Assembly: GCF_016808335.1 (NCBI RefSeq)
Contig: NC_053144.1
Location: forward strand, 62,001-126,000
DNA from: Panicum virgatum
Lineage: Eukaryota > Streptophyta > Magnoliopsida > Poales > Poaceae
Length of the DNA stretch: 64,000 bases
Direction of reading: 5' to 3'
The notes below the pieces were generated by a model. That model did no database searches. It saw only the letters and a list, made by a program, of their open reading frames with translations, and was not told where the DNA came from. The position numbers and the translations under genes are program-made. Below are positions 1-15,000 of this stretch, piece by piece; positions within the stretch are counted from its first letter, which is position 1; each line of letters starts with the position of its first letter.

Positions 1-3000
1 CCATAAGATGGATTGTATCTTAACTCCTGCATTTATTGGTAGTAGATGTAGAATAAGAGGTGCCCATCAACATCCGGCTAAGCAATCCGTTTAACGTGGA
101 AGCTAACACGCGAAAAATGGGACTAGTCTGCTAAAACGAGCGTATTTTCCACGTTCGGTGTCCGATTTTAATGAAAATTTTTTGGGGGAGAGCTGAAGCA
201 TAGACCACCACCCTCAAAACAAATTTCAAAGAAAAGACTATAATTAAATTTTCTAAAAATATAAACAATTAGCAACTAACGTAGTATTCCCCCGGATATC
301 ATCAATATTCGACCCTGCAAGCGATTTTTCAGCGTCGAACTCCCTTCCCGGTGGAGGCCAAGCACAGCATAAGATGGATTGTATCTTAACTCCTGCATTT
401 ATTGGTAGTAGATGTAGAATAAGAGGTGCCCATCAACATCCGGCTAAGCAATCCGTTTAACGTGGAAGCTAGCACGCGAAAAATAGGGACTAGTCTGCTA
501 AAACGAGGCGTATTTTCCACGTTCGGTGTCCGATTTTAATGAAATTTTTGGTGGAGAGCTGAAGCATAGACCACCACCCTCAAAACAAAATTTCAAAGAA
601 AAGACTATAATTAAATTTTCTAAAATATAAACAATTAGCAACTAACGTAGTATTCCCCCGGATATCATCAATATTCGACCCGCAAGCGATTTTCAGCGTC
701 GAACTCCTTCCCGGTGGAGGCCAAGCACAGCATAAGATGGATTGTATCTTAACTCCTGCATTTATTGGTAGTAGATGTAGAATAAGAGGTGCCCATCAAC
801 ATCCGGCCTAAGCAATCCGTTTAACGTGGAAGCTAGCACGCGAAAAATAGGGACTAGTCTGCTAAAACGAGGGTATTTTCCACGTTCGGTGTCCGATTTT
901 AATGAAATTTTTTGGTGGAGAGCTGAAGCATAGACCACCACCCCTCAAAACAAAATTTCAAAGAAAGACTATAATTAAGTTTTCTAAAAATATAAACAAT
1001 TAGCAACTAACGTAGTATTCCCCCGGATATCATCAATATTCGACCCGCAAGCGATTTTCAGCGTCGAACTCCTTCCCGGTGGAGGCCAAGCACGGCATAA
1101 GATGGATTGTATCTTAACTCCTGCATTTATTGGTAGTAGATGTAGAATAAGAGGTGCCCATCAACATCCGGCTAAGCAATCCATTTAACGTGGAAGCTAG
1201 CACGCGAAAAAATAGGACTAGTCTGCTAAAACGAGCGTATTTTCCACGTTCGGTGTCCGATTTTAATGAAAATTTTTTGGTGGAGAGCTGAAGCATAGAC
1301 CACCACCCTCAAAACAAAATTTCAAAGAAAATACTATAATTAATTTTCTAAAAATATAAACAATTAGCAACTAACGTAGTATTCCCCCGGATATCATCAA
1401 TATTCGACCCGCAAGCGATTTTCAGCGTCGAACTCCTTCCCGGTGGAGGCCAAGCACAGCATAAGATGGATTGTATCTTAACTCCTGCATTTATTGGTAG
1501 TAGATGTAGAATAAGAGGTGCCCATCAACATCCGGCTAAGCAATCCGTTTAACGTGGAAGCTAGCACGCGAAAAATAGGACTAGTCTGCTAAAACGAGGG
1601 TATTTTCCACGTTCGGTGTCCGATTTTAATGAAAATTTTTTGGTGGAGAGCTGAAGCATAGACCACCACCCTCAAAACAAAATTTCAAAGAAAAGACTAT
1701 AATTAAGTTTTCTAAAATATAAACAATTAGCAACTAACGTAGTATTCCCCCGGATATCATCAATATTCGACCCGCAAGCGATTTTCAGCGTCGAACTCCT
1801 TCCCGGTGGAGGCCAAGAACAGCATAAGATGGATTGTATCTTAACTCCTGCATTTATTGGTAGTAGATGTAGAATAAGAGGTGCCCATCAACATCCGGCT
1901 AAGCAATCCATTTAACGTGGAAAGCTAGCACGCGAAAAAATAGGACTAGTCTGCTAAAACGAGCGTATTTTCCACGTTCGGTGTCCCGATTTTAATGAAA
2001 ATTTTTTTGGTGGAGATCTGAAGCATAGACCACCACCCTCAGAACAAAATTTCAAAGAAAATACTATAATTAAATTTCTAAAATATAAACAATTAGCAAC
2101 TAACCATAGTATTCCCCCGGATATCATCAATATTCAACCCGCAAGCTATTTTCAGCGTCGAACTCCTTCCCGGTGGAGGCCAAGCACACCATAAGATGGA
2201 TTGTATCTTAACTCCTGCATTTATTGGTAGTAGGATGTAGAATAAGAGGTGCCCATCAACATCCGGCTAAGCAATCCGTTTAACGTGGAAGCTAACACGC
2301 GAAAAATGGGACTAGTCTGCTAAACGAGCGTATTTTCCACGTTCGGTGTCCGATTTTAATGAAAAATTTTTGGGGGAGAGCTGAAGCATAGACCACCACC
2401 CTCAAAACAAAATTTCAAAGAAAAGACATAATTAAATTTTCTAAAAATATAAACAATTAGCAACTAACGTAGTATTCCCCCGGATATCATCAATATTCGA
2501 CCTGCAAGCGATTTTCAGCGTCGAACCCCTTCCCGGTGGAGGCCAAGCACAGCATAAGATGGATTGTATCTTAACTCCTGCATTTATTGGTAGTAGATGT
2601 AGAATAAGAGGTGCCCATCAACATCCGGCTAAGCAATCCGTTTAACGTGGAAGCTAGCACGCGAAAAATAGGACTAGTCTGCTAAAACGAGGGTATTTTC
2701 CACGTTCGGTGTCCGATTTTAATGAAACTTTTTTGGTGGAGAGCTGAAGCATAGACCACCACCCTCAAAACAAAATTTCAAAGAAAAGACTATAATTAAA
2801 TTTTCTAAAAATATAAACAATTAGCAACTAACGTAGTATTCCCCCGGATATCATCAATATTCGACCCGCAAGCGATTTTCAGCGTCGAACTCCTTCCCGG
2901 TGGAGGCCAAGCACAGCATAAGATGGATTGTATCTTAACTCCTGCATTTATTGGTAGTAGATGTAGAATAAGAGGTGCCCATCAACATCCGGCTAAGCAA

Positions 3001-6000
3001 TCCTGTTTAACGTGGAAGCTAGCACGCGAAAAATAGGACTAGTCTGCTAAAACGAGGGTATTTTCCACGTTCGGTGTCCGATTTTTAATGAAAATTTTTT
3101 GGTGGAGAGCTGAAGCATAGACCACCACCCTCAAAACAAAATTTCAAAGAAAAGACTATAATTAAGTTTTCTAAAAATATAAACAATTAGCAACTAACGT
3201 AGTATTCCCCCGGATATCATCAATATTCGACCCGCAAGCGATTTTCAGCGTCGAACTCCTTCCCGGTGGAGGCCAAGCACACCATAAGATGGATTGTATC
3301 TTAACTCCTGCATTTATTGGTAGTAGATGTAGAATAAGAGGTGCCCATCAACATCCGGCTAAGCAATCCATTTAACGTGGAAGCTAAGCACGCGAAAAAT
3401 AGGGACTAGTCTGCTAAAACGAGCGTATTTCCACGTTCGGTGTCCGATTTTAATGAAAATTTTTTGGTGGAGAGCTGAAGCATAGACCACCACCCTCAAA
3501 ACAAAATTTCAAAGAAAATACTATAATTAAATTTTCTAAAAATATAAACAATTAGCAACTAACGTAGTATTCCCCCGGATATCATCAATATTCGAACCCG
3601 CAAGCTATTTTCAGCGTCGAACTCCTTCCCGGTGGAGGCCAAGCACACCATAAGATGGATTGTATCTTAACTCCTGCATTTATTGGTAGTAGATGTAGAA
3701 TAAGAGGTGCCCATCAACATCCGGCTAAGCAATCCGTTTAACGTGGAAGCTAGCACGCGAAAAATGGGACTAGTCTGCTAAAACGAGCGTATTTTCCACG
3801 TTCGGTGTCCGATTTTAATGAAAATTTTTTGGTGGAGAGCTGAAGCATAGACCACCACCCTCAAAACAAATTTCAAAGAAAAGACTATAATTAAATTTTC
3901 TAAAAATATAAACAATTAGCAACTAACGTAGTATTCCCCCGGATATCATCAATATTCGACCTGCAAGCGATTTTCAGCGTCGAACCCCTTCCCGGTGGAG
4001 GCCAAGCACAGCATAAGATGGATTGTATCTTAACTCCTGCATTTATTGGTAGTAGATGTAGAATAAGAGGTGCCCATCAACATCCGGCTAAGCAATCCGT
4101 TTAAGGTGGAAGCTAGCACGCGAAAATAGGACTAGTCTGCTAAAACGAGGGTATTTTCCACGTTCGGTGTCCGATTTTAATGAAAATTTTTTGGTGGAGA
4201 GCTGAAGCATAGACCACCACCCTCAAAACAAAATTTCAAAGAAAAGACTATAATTAATTTTCTAAAAATATAAACAATTAGCAACTAACGTAGTATTCCC
4301 CCGGATATCATCAATATTCGACCCGCAAGCGATTTTCAACGTCGAACTCCTTCCCGGTGGAGGCCAAGCACAGCATAAGATGGATTGTATCTTAACTCCT
4401 GCATTTATTGGTAGTAGATGTAGAATAAGAGGTGCCCATCAACATCCGGCTAAGCAATCCATTTAACGTGGAAGCTAGCACGCGAAAAATAGGACTAGTC
4501 TGCTAAAACGAGCGTATTTTCCACGTTCGGTGTCCGATTTTAATGAAAATTTTTGGTGGAGAGCTGAAGCATAGACCACCACCCTCAAAACAAAATTTCA
4601 AAGAAAATACTATAATTAAATTTTCTAAAAATATAAACAATTAGCAACTAACGTAGTATTCCCCCGGATATCATCAATATTCAACCGCAAGCTATTTTCA
4701 GCGTCGAACTCCTTCCCGGTGGAGGCCAAGCACACCATAAGATGGATTGTATCTTAACTCCTGCATTTATTGGTAGTAGATGTAGAATAAGAGGTGCCCA
4801 TCAACATCCGGCTAAGCAATCCGTTTAACGTGGAAGCTAACACGCGAAAAATGGGACTAGTCTGCTAAAACGAGCGTATTTTCCACGTTCGGTGTCCGAT
4901 TTTAATGAAAAGTTTTTGGGGGAGAGCTGAAGCATAGACCACCACCCTCAAAACAAAATTTCAAAGAAAAGACTATAATTAAATTTTCTAAAAATATAAG
5001 CAATTAGCAACTAACGTAGTATTCCCCCGGATATCATCAATATTCGACCCGCAAGCGATTTTCAGCGTCGAACTCCTTCCCGGTGGAGGCCAAGCACAGC
5101 ATAAGATGGATTGTATCTTAACTCCTGCATTTATTGGTAGTAGATGTAGAATAAGAGGTGCCCATCAACATCCGGCTAAGCAATCCGTTTAACGTGGAAG
5201 CTAGCACGCGAAAAATAGGACTAGTCTGCTAAAACGAGGGTATTTTCCACGTTCGGTGTCCGATTTTAATGAAAATTTTTTGGTGGAGAGCTGAAGCATA
5301 GACCACCCACCCTCAAAACAAAATTTCAAAGAAAAGACTATAATTAAGTTTTCTAAAAATATAAACAATTAGCAACTAACGTAGTATTCCCCCGGATATC
5401 ATCAATATTCGACCCGCAAGCGATTTTCAGCGTCGAACTCCTTCCCGGTGGAGGCCAAGCACAGCATAAGATGGATTGTATCTTAACTCCTGCATTTATT
5501 GGTAGTAGATGTAGAATAAGAGGTGCCCATCAACATCCGGCTAAGCAATCCATTTAACGTGGAAGCTAGCACGCGAAAAATAGGACTAGTCTGCTAAAAC
5601 GAGCGTATTTTCCACGTTCGGTGTCCGATTTTAATGAAAATTTTTTGGTGGAGAGCTGAAGCATAGACCACCACCCTCAGAACAAAATTTCAAAGAAAAT
5701 ACTATAATTAAATTTTCTAAAAATATAAACAATTAGCAACTAACATAGTATTCCCCCGGATATCATCAATATTCAACCCGCAAGCTATTTTCAGCGTCGA
5801 ACTCCTTCCCGGTGGAGGCCAAGCACACCATAAGATGGATTGTATCTTAACTCCTGCATTTATTGGTAGTAGATGTAGAATAAGAGGTGCCCATCAACAT
5901 CCGGCTAAGCAATCCGTTTAACGTGGAAGCTAACACGCGAAAAATGGGACTAGTCTGCTAAAACGAGCGTATTTTCCACGTTCGGTGTCCGATTTTAATG

Positions 6001-9000
6001 AAAAATTTTTGGGGGAGAGCTGAAGCATAGACCACCACCCTCAAAACAAAATTTCAAAGAAAAGACTATAATTAAATTTTCTAAAAATATAAACAATTAG
6101 CAACTAACGTAGTATTCCCCCGGATATCATCAATATTCGACCTGCAAGCGATTTTCAGCGTCGAACCCCTTCCCGGTGGAGGCCAAGCACAGCATAAGAT
6201 GGATTGTATCTTAACTCCTGCATTTATTGGTAGTAGATGTAGAATAAGAGGTGCCCATCAACATCCGGCTAAGCAATCCGTTTAACGTGGAAGCTAGCAC
6301 GCGAAAAATAGGACTAGTCTGCTAAAACGAGGGTATTTTCCACGTTCGGTGTCCGATTTTAATGAAAATTTTTTGGTGGAGAGCTGAAGCATAGACCACC
6401 ACCCTCAAAACAAAATTTCAAAGAAAAGACTATAATTAAATTTTCTAAAAATATAAACAATTAGCAACTAACGTAGTATTCCCCCGGATATCATCAATAT
6501 TCGACCCGCAAGCGATTTTCAGCGTCGAACTCCTTCCCGGTGGAGGCCAAGCACAGCATAAGATGGATTGTATCTTAACTCCTGCATTTATTGGTAGTAG
6601 ATGTAGAATAAGAGGTGCCCATCAACATCCGGCTAAGCAATCCATTTAACGTGGAAGCTAGCACGCGAAAAATAGGACTAGTCTGCTAAAACGAGCGTAT
6701 TTTCCACGTTCGGTGTCCGATTTTAATGAAAATTTTTTGGTGGAGAGCTGAAGCATAGACCACCACCCTCAAAACAAAATTTCAAAGAAAAGACTATAAT
6801 TAAATTTTCTAAAAATATAAACAATTAGCAACTAACGTAGTATTCCCCCGGATATCATCAATATTCGACCCGCAAGCGATTTTCAGCGTCGAACTCCTTC
6901 CCGGTGGAGGCCAAGCACAGCATAAGATGGATTGTATCTTAACTCCTGCATTTATTGGTAGTAGATGTAGAATAAGAGGTGCCCATCAACATCCGGCTAA
7001 GCAATCCATTTAACGTGGAAGCTAGCACGCGAAAAATAGGACTAGTCTGCTAAAACGAGCGTATTTTCCACGTTCGGTGTCCGATTTTAATGAAAATTTT
7101 TTGGTGGAGAGCTGAAGCATAGACCACCACCCTCAAAACAAAATTTCAAAGAAAATACTATAATTAAATTTTCTAAAAATATAAACAATTAGCAACTAAC
7201 GTAGTATTCCCCCGGATATCATCAATATTCGACCCGCAAGCTATTTTCAGCGTCGAACTCCTTCCCGGTGGAGGCCAAGCACAGCCATAAGATGGATTGT
7301 ATCTTAACTCCTGCATTTATTGGTAGTAGATGTAGAATAAGAGGTGCCCATCAACATCCGGCTAAGCAATCCGTTTAACGTGGAAGCTAAGCACGCGAAA
7401 AATAGGACTAGTCTGCTAAAACGAGCGTATTTTCCACGTTCGGTGTCCGATTTTAATGAAAATTTTTTGGTGGAGAGCTGAAGCATAGACCACCACCCTC
7501 AAAACAAAATTTCAAAGAAAAGACTATAATTAAATTTTCTAAAAATATAAACAATTAGCAACTAACGTAGTATTCCCCCGGATATCATCAATATTCGACC
7601 CTGCAAGCGATTTTCAGCGTCGAACTCCTTCCCGGTGGAGGCCAAGCACAGCATAAGATGGATTGTATCTTAACTCCTGCATTTATTGGTAGTAGATGTA
7701 GAATAAGAGGTGCCCATCAACATCCGGCTAAGCAATCCATTTAACGTGGAAGCTAGCACGCGAAAAATAGGACTAGTCTGCTAAAACGAGCGTATTTTCC
7801 ACGTTCGGTGTCCGATTTTAATGAAAATTTTTTGGTGGAGAGCTGAAGCATAGACCACCACCCTCAAAACAAAATTTCAAAGAAAAGACTATAATTAAGT
7901 TTTCTAAAAATATAAACAATTAGCAACTAACGTAGTATTCCCCCGGATATCATCAATATTCGACCCGCAAGCTATTTTCAGCGTCGAACTCCTTCCCGGT
8001 GGAGGCCAAGCACACCATAAGATGGATTGTATCTTAACTCCTGCATTTATTGGTAGTAGATGTAGAATAAGAGGTGCCCATCAACATCCGGCTAAGCAAT
8101 CCATTTAACGTGGAAGCTAGCACGCGAAAAATAGGACTAGTCTGCTAAAACGAGCGTATTTTCCACGTTCGGTGTCCGATTTTAATGAAAATTTTTTGGT
8201 GGAGAGCTGAAGCATAGACCACCACCCTCAAAACAAAATTTCAAAGAAAAGACTATAATTAAATTTTCTAAAAATATAAACAATTAGCAACTAACGTAGT
8301 ATTCCCCCGGATATCATCAATATTCGACCCTGCAAGCGATTTTCAGCGTCGAACTCCTTCCCGGTGGAGGCCAAGCACAGCATAAGATGGATTGTATCTT
8401 AACTCCTGCATTTATTGGTAGTAGATGTAGAATAAGAGGTGCCCATCAACATCCGGCTAAGCAATCCGTTTAACGTGGAAGCTAGCACGCGAAAAATAGG
8501 GACTAGTCTGCTAAAACGAGCGTATTTTCCACGTTCGGTGTCCGATTTTAATGAAAATTTTTTGGTGGAGAGCTGAAGCATAGACCACCACCCTCAAAAC
8601 AAAATTTCAAAGAAAAGACTATAATTAAATTTTCTAAAAATATAAACAATTAGCAACTAACGTAGTATTCCCCCGGATATCATCAATATTCGACCCTGCA
8701 AGCGATTTTCAGCGTCGAACTCCTTCCCGGTGGAGGCCAAGCACAGCATAAGATGGATTGTATCTTAACTCCTGCATTTATTGGTAGTAGATGTAGAATA
8801 AGAGGTGCCCATCAACATCCGGCTAAGCAATCCGTTTAACGTGGAAGCTAGCACGCGAAAAATAGGACTAGTCTGCTAAAACGAGGGTATTTTCCACGTT
8901 CGGTGTCCGATTTTAATGAAAATTTTTTGGTGGAGAGCTGAAGCATAGACCACCACCCTCAAAACAAAATTTCAAAGAAAAGACTATAATTAAATTTTCT

Positions 9001-12000
9001 AAAAATATAAACAATTAGCAACTAACGTAGTATTCCCCCGGATATCATCAATATTCGACCCGCAAGCGATTTTCAGCGTCGAACTCCTTCCCGGTGGAGG
9101 CCAAGCACACCATAAGATGGATTGTATCTTAACTCCTGCATTTATTGGTAGTAGATGTAGAATAAGAGGTGCCCATCAACATCCGGCTAAGCAATCCAGT
9201 TTAACGTGGAAGCTAGCACGCGAAAAATGGGACTAGTCTGCTAAAACGAGCGTATTTTCCACGTTCGGTGTCCGATTTTAATGAAAATTTTTTGGGGGAG
9301 AGCTGAAGCATAGACCACCACCCTCAAAACAAAATTTCAAAGAAAAGACTATAATTAAATTTTCTAAAAATATAAACAATTAGCAACTAACGTAGTATTC
9401 CCCCGGATATCATCAATATTCGACCCTGCAAGCGATTTTCAGCGTCGAACTCCTTCCCGGTGGAGGCCAAGCACAGCATAAGATGGATTGTATCTTAACT
9501 CCTGCATTTATTGGTAGTAGATGTAGAATAAGAGGTGCCCATCAACATCCGGCTAAGCAATCCGTTTAACGTGGAAGCTAGCACGCGAAAAATAGGACTA
9601 GTCTGCTAAAACGAGGGTATTTTCCACGTTCGGTGTCCGATTTTAATGAAAATTTTTTGGTGGAGAGCTGAAGCATAGACCACCACCCTCAAAACAAAAT
9701 TTCAAAGAAAAGACTATAATTAAATTTTCTAAAAATATAAACAATTAGCAACTAACGTAGTATTCCCCCGGATATCATCAATATTCGACCCGCAAGCGAT
9801 TTTCAGCGTCGAACTCCTTCCCGGTGGAGGCCAAGCACAGCATAAGATGGATTGTATCTTAACTCCTGCATTTATTGGTAGTAGATGTAGAATAAGAGGT
9901 GCCCATCAACATCCGGCTAAGCAATCCATTTAACGTGGAAGCTAGCACGCGAAAAATAGGACTAGTCTGCTAAAACGAGCGTATTTTCCACGTTCGGTGT
10001 CCGATTTTAATGAAAATTTTTTTGGTGGAGAGCTGAAGCATAGACCACCACCCTCAAAACAAAATTTCAAAGAAAAGACTATAATTAAATTTTCTAAAAA
10101 TATAAACAATTAGCAACTAACGTAGTATTCCCCCGGATATCATCAATATTCGACCCGCAAGCGATTTTCAGCGTCGAACTCCTTCCCGGTGGAGGCCAAG
10201 CACAGCATAAGATGGATTGTATCTTAACTCCTGCATTTATTGGTAGTAGATGTAGAATAAGAGGTGCCCATCAACATCCGGCTAAGCAATCCATTTAACG
10301 TGGAAGCTAGCACGCGAAAAATAGGACTAGTCTGCTAAAACGAGCGTATTTTCCACGTTCGGTGTCCGATTTTAATGAAAATTTTTTGGTGGAGAGCTGA
10401 AGCATAGACCACCACCCTCAAAACAAAATTTCAAAGAAAATACTATAATTAAATTTTCTAAAAATATAAACAATTAGCAACTAACGTAGTATTCCCCCGG
10501 ATATCATCAATATTCAACCCGCAAGCTATTTTCAGCGTCGAACTCCTTCCCGGTGGAGGCCAAGCACACCATAAGATGGATTGTATCTTAACTCCTGCAT
10601 TTATTGGTAGTAGATGTAGAATAAGAGGTGCCCATCAACATCCGGCTAAGCAATCCGTTTAACGTGGAAGCTAACACGCGAAAAATGGGACTAGTCTGCT
10701 AAAACGAGCGTATTTTCCACGTTCGGTGTCCGATTTTAATGAAAATTTTTTGGGGGAGAGCTGAAGCATAGACCACCACCCTCAAAACAAAATTTCAAAG
10801 GAAAGACTATAATTAAATTTTCTAAAAATATAAACAATTAGCAACTAACGTAGTATTCCCCCGGATATCATCAATATTCGACCTGCAAGCGATTTTCAGC
10901 GTCGAACCCCTTCCCGGTGGAGGCCAAGCACAGCATAAGATGGATTGTATCTTAACTCCTGCATTTATTGGTAGTAGATGTAGAATAAGAGGTGCCCATC
11001 AACATCCGGCTAAGCAATCCGTTTAACGTGGAAGCTAGCACGCGAAAAATAGGACTAGTCTGCTAAAACGAGCGTATTTTCCACGTTCGGTGTCCGATTT
11101 TAATGAAATTTTTTGGTGGAGATCTGAAGCATAGACCACCACCCTCAAAACAAAATTTCAAAGAAAAGACTATAATTAAATTTTCTAAAAATATAAACAA
11201 TTAGCAACTAACGTAGTATTCCCCCGGATATCATCAATATTCGACCCGCAAGCGATTTTCAGCGTCGAACTCCTTCCCGGTGGAGGCCAAGCACAGCATA
11301 AGATGGATTGTATCTTAACTCCTGCATTTATTGGTAGTAGATATAGAATAAGAGGTGCCCATCAACAGTCCGGCTAAGCAATGCATTTAACGCTGGAAGC
11401 TAGCACGCGAAAAATAGGACTAGTCTGCTAAAACGAGCGTATTTTCCACGTTCGGTGTCCGATTTTAATGAAAATTTTTTGGTGGAGAGATGAAGCATAG
11501 ACCACCACCCTCAAAACAAAATTTCAAAGAAAAGACTATAATTAAATTTTCTAAAAATATAAACAATTAGCAACTAACGTAGTATTCCCCCGGATATCAT
11601 CAATATTCGACCCGCAAGCTATTTTCAGCGTCGAACTCCTTCCCGGTGGAGGCCAAGCACACCATAAGATGGATTGTATCTTAACTCCTGCATTTATTGG
11701 TAGTAGATGTAGAATAAGAGGTGCCCATCAACATCCGGCTAAGCAATCCATTTAACGTGGAAGCTAGCACGCGAAAAATAGGGACTAGTCTGCTAAAACG
11801 AGCGTATTTTCCACGTTCGGTGTCCGATTTTAATGAAAATTTTTTGGTGGAGATCTGAAGCATAGACCACCACCCTCAAAACAAAATTTCAAAGAAAAGA
11901 CTATAATTAAATTTTCTAAAAATATAAACAATTAGCAACTAACGTAGTATTCCCCCGGATATCATCAATATTCGACCCGCAAGCGATTTTCAGCGTCGAA

Positions 12001-15000
12001 CTCCTTCCCGGTGGAGGCCAAGCACAGCATAAGATGGATTGTATCTTAACTCCTGCATTTATTGGTAGTAGATGTAGAATAAGAGGTGCCCATCAACATC
12101 CGGCTAAGCAATCCATTTAACGTGGAAGCTAGCACGCGAAAAATAGGACTAGTCTGCTAAAACGAGCGTATTTTCCACGTTCGGTGTCCGATTTTAATGA
12201 AATTTTTTTGGTGGAGAGCTGAAGCATAGACCACCACCCACAAAACAAAATTTCAAAGAAAAGACTATAATTAAATTTTCTAAAAATATAAACAATTAGC
12301 AACTAACGTAGTATTCCCCCGGATATCATCAATATTCGACCCGCAAGCTATTTTCAGCGTCGAACTCCTTCCCGGTGGAGGCCAAGCACACCATAAGATG
12401 GATTGTATCTTAACTCCTGCATTTATTGGTAGTAGATGTAGAATAAGAGGTGCCCATCAACATCCGGCTAAGCAATCCGTTTAACGTGGAAGCTAACACG
12501 CGAAAAATGGGACTAGTCTGCTAAAACGAGCGTATTTTCCACGTTCGGTGTCCGATTTTAATGAAAATTTTTTGGTGGAGAGCTGAAGCATAGACCACCA
12601 CCCTCAAAACAAAATTTCAAAGAAAAGACTATAATTAAATTTTCTAAAAATATAAACAATTAGCAACTAACGTAGTATTCCCCCGGATATCATCAATATT
12701 CGACCCGCAAGCGATTTTACGCGTCGAACTCCTTCCCGGTGGAGGCCAAGCACACCATAAGATGGATTGTATCTTAACTCCTAGCATTTATTGGTAGTAG
12801 ATGTAGAATAAGAGGTGCCCATCAACATCCGGCTAAGCAATCCATTTAACGTGGAAGCTAGCACGCGAAAAATGGGACTAGTCTGCTAAAACGAGCGTAT
12901 TTTCCACGTTCGGTGTCCGATTTTAATGAAAATTTTTTGGTGGAGATCTGAAGCATAGACCACCACCCTCAAAACAAAATTTCAAAGAAAAGACTATAAT
13001 TAAATTTTCTAAAAATATAAACAATTAGCAACTAACGTAGTATTCCCCCGGATATCATCAATATTCGACCCGCAAGCGATTTTCAGCGTCGAACTCCTTC
13101 CCGGTGGAGGCCAAGCACAGCATAAGATGGATTGTATCTTAACTCCTGCATTTATTGGTATTAGATGTAGAATAAGAGGTGCCCATCAACATCCGGCTAA
13201 GCAATCCATTTAACGTGGAAGCTAGCACGCGAAAAATAGGACTAGTCTGCTAAAACGAGCGTATTTTCCACGCTTCGGTGTCCGATTTTAATGAAACTTT
13301 TTTGGTGGAGAGCTGAAGCATAGACCACCACCCACAAAACAAAATTTCAAAAAAAGACTATAATTAAATTTTCTAAAAATATAAACAATTAGCAACTAAC
13401 GTAGTATTCCCCCGGATATCATCAATATTCGACCCGCCAGCTATTTTCAGCGTCGAACTCCTTCCCGGTGGAGGCCAAGCACACCATAAGATGGATTGTA
13501 TCTTAACTCCTGCATTTATTGGTATTAGATGTAGAATAAGAGGTGCCCATCAACATCCGGCTAAGCAATCCATTTAACGTGGAAGCTAGCACGCGAAAAA
13601 TAGGACTATTCTGCTAAAATGAGCGTATTTTCCATGTTCGGTGTCCGATTTTAATGAAAATTTTTTGGAGGAGAGCTGAAGCATAGACCACCACCCTCAA
13701 AACAAAATTTCAAAGAAAAGACTATAATTAAATTTTCTAAAAATATAAACAATTAGCAACTAACGTAGTATTCCCCCGGATATCATCAATATTCGACCCG
13801 CAAGCGATTTTCAGCGTCGAACTCCTTCCCGGTGGAGGCCAAGCACACCATAAGATGGATTGTATCTTAACTCCTAGCATTTATTGGTAGTAGATGTAGA
13901 ATAAGATGTGCCCATCAACATCCGGCTAAGCAATCCATTTAACGTGGAAGCTAGCACGCGAAAAATGGGACTAGTCTGCTAAAACGAGCGTATTTTCCAC
14001 GTTCGGTGTCCGATTTTAATGAAAATTTTTTGGTGGAGATCTGAAGCATAGACCACCACCCTCAAAACAAAATTTCAAAGAAAAGACTATAATTAAATTT
14101 TCTAAAAATATAAACAATTAGCAACTAACGTAGTATTCCCCCGGATATCATCAATATTCGACCCGCAAGCAATTTTCAGCGTCGAACTCCTTCCCGGTGG
14201 AGGCCAAGCACACCATAAGATGGATTGTATCTTAACTCCTGCATTTATTGGTAGTAGATGTAGAATAAGAGGTGCCCATCAACATCCGGCTAAGCAATCC
14301 ATTTAACGTGGAAGCTAGCACGCGAAAAATAGGACTAGTCTGCTAAAACGAGCGTATTTTCCACGTTCGGTGTCCGATTTTAATGAAATTTTTTTGTGGA
14401 GAGCTGAAGCATAGACCACCACCCACAAAACAAATTTTCAAAGAAAAGACTATAATTAAATTTTCTAAAAATATAAACAATTAGCAACTAACGTAGTATT
14501 CCCCCGGATATCATCAATATTCGACCCGCAAGCTATTTTCAGCGTCGAACTCCTTCCCGGTGGAGGCCAAGCACACCATAAGATGGATTGTATCTTAACT
14601 CCTGCATTTATTGGTAGTAGATGTAGAATAAGAGGTGCCCATCAACATCCGGCTAAGCAATCCAGTTTAACGTGGAAGCTAGCACGCGAAAAATAGGAAC
14701 TAGTCTGCTAAAACGAGCGTATTTTCCACGTTCGGTGTCCGATTTTAATGAAAATTTTTTGGGGGAGAGCTGAAGCATAGACCACCACCCTCAAAACAAA
14801 ATTTCAAAGAAAAGACTATAATTAAATTTTCTAAAAATATAAACAATTAGCAACTAACGTAGTATTCCCCCGGATATCATCAATATTCGACCCGCAAGCG
14901 ATTTTACGCGTCGAACTCCTTCCCGGTGGAGGCCAAGCACACCATAAGATGGATTGTATCTTAACTCTAGCATTTATTGGTAGTAGATGTAGAATAAGAG

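Noticed and set aside
1114..11863. Recurring 60-codon minus-strand ORFs
   Set aside because: They are the same stretch of the satellite monomer, open only in copies with favourable indels; no start context or domain, and most copies break the frame.
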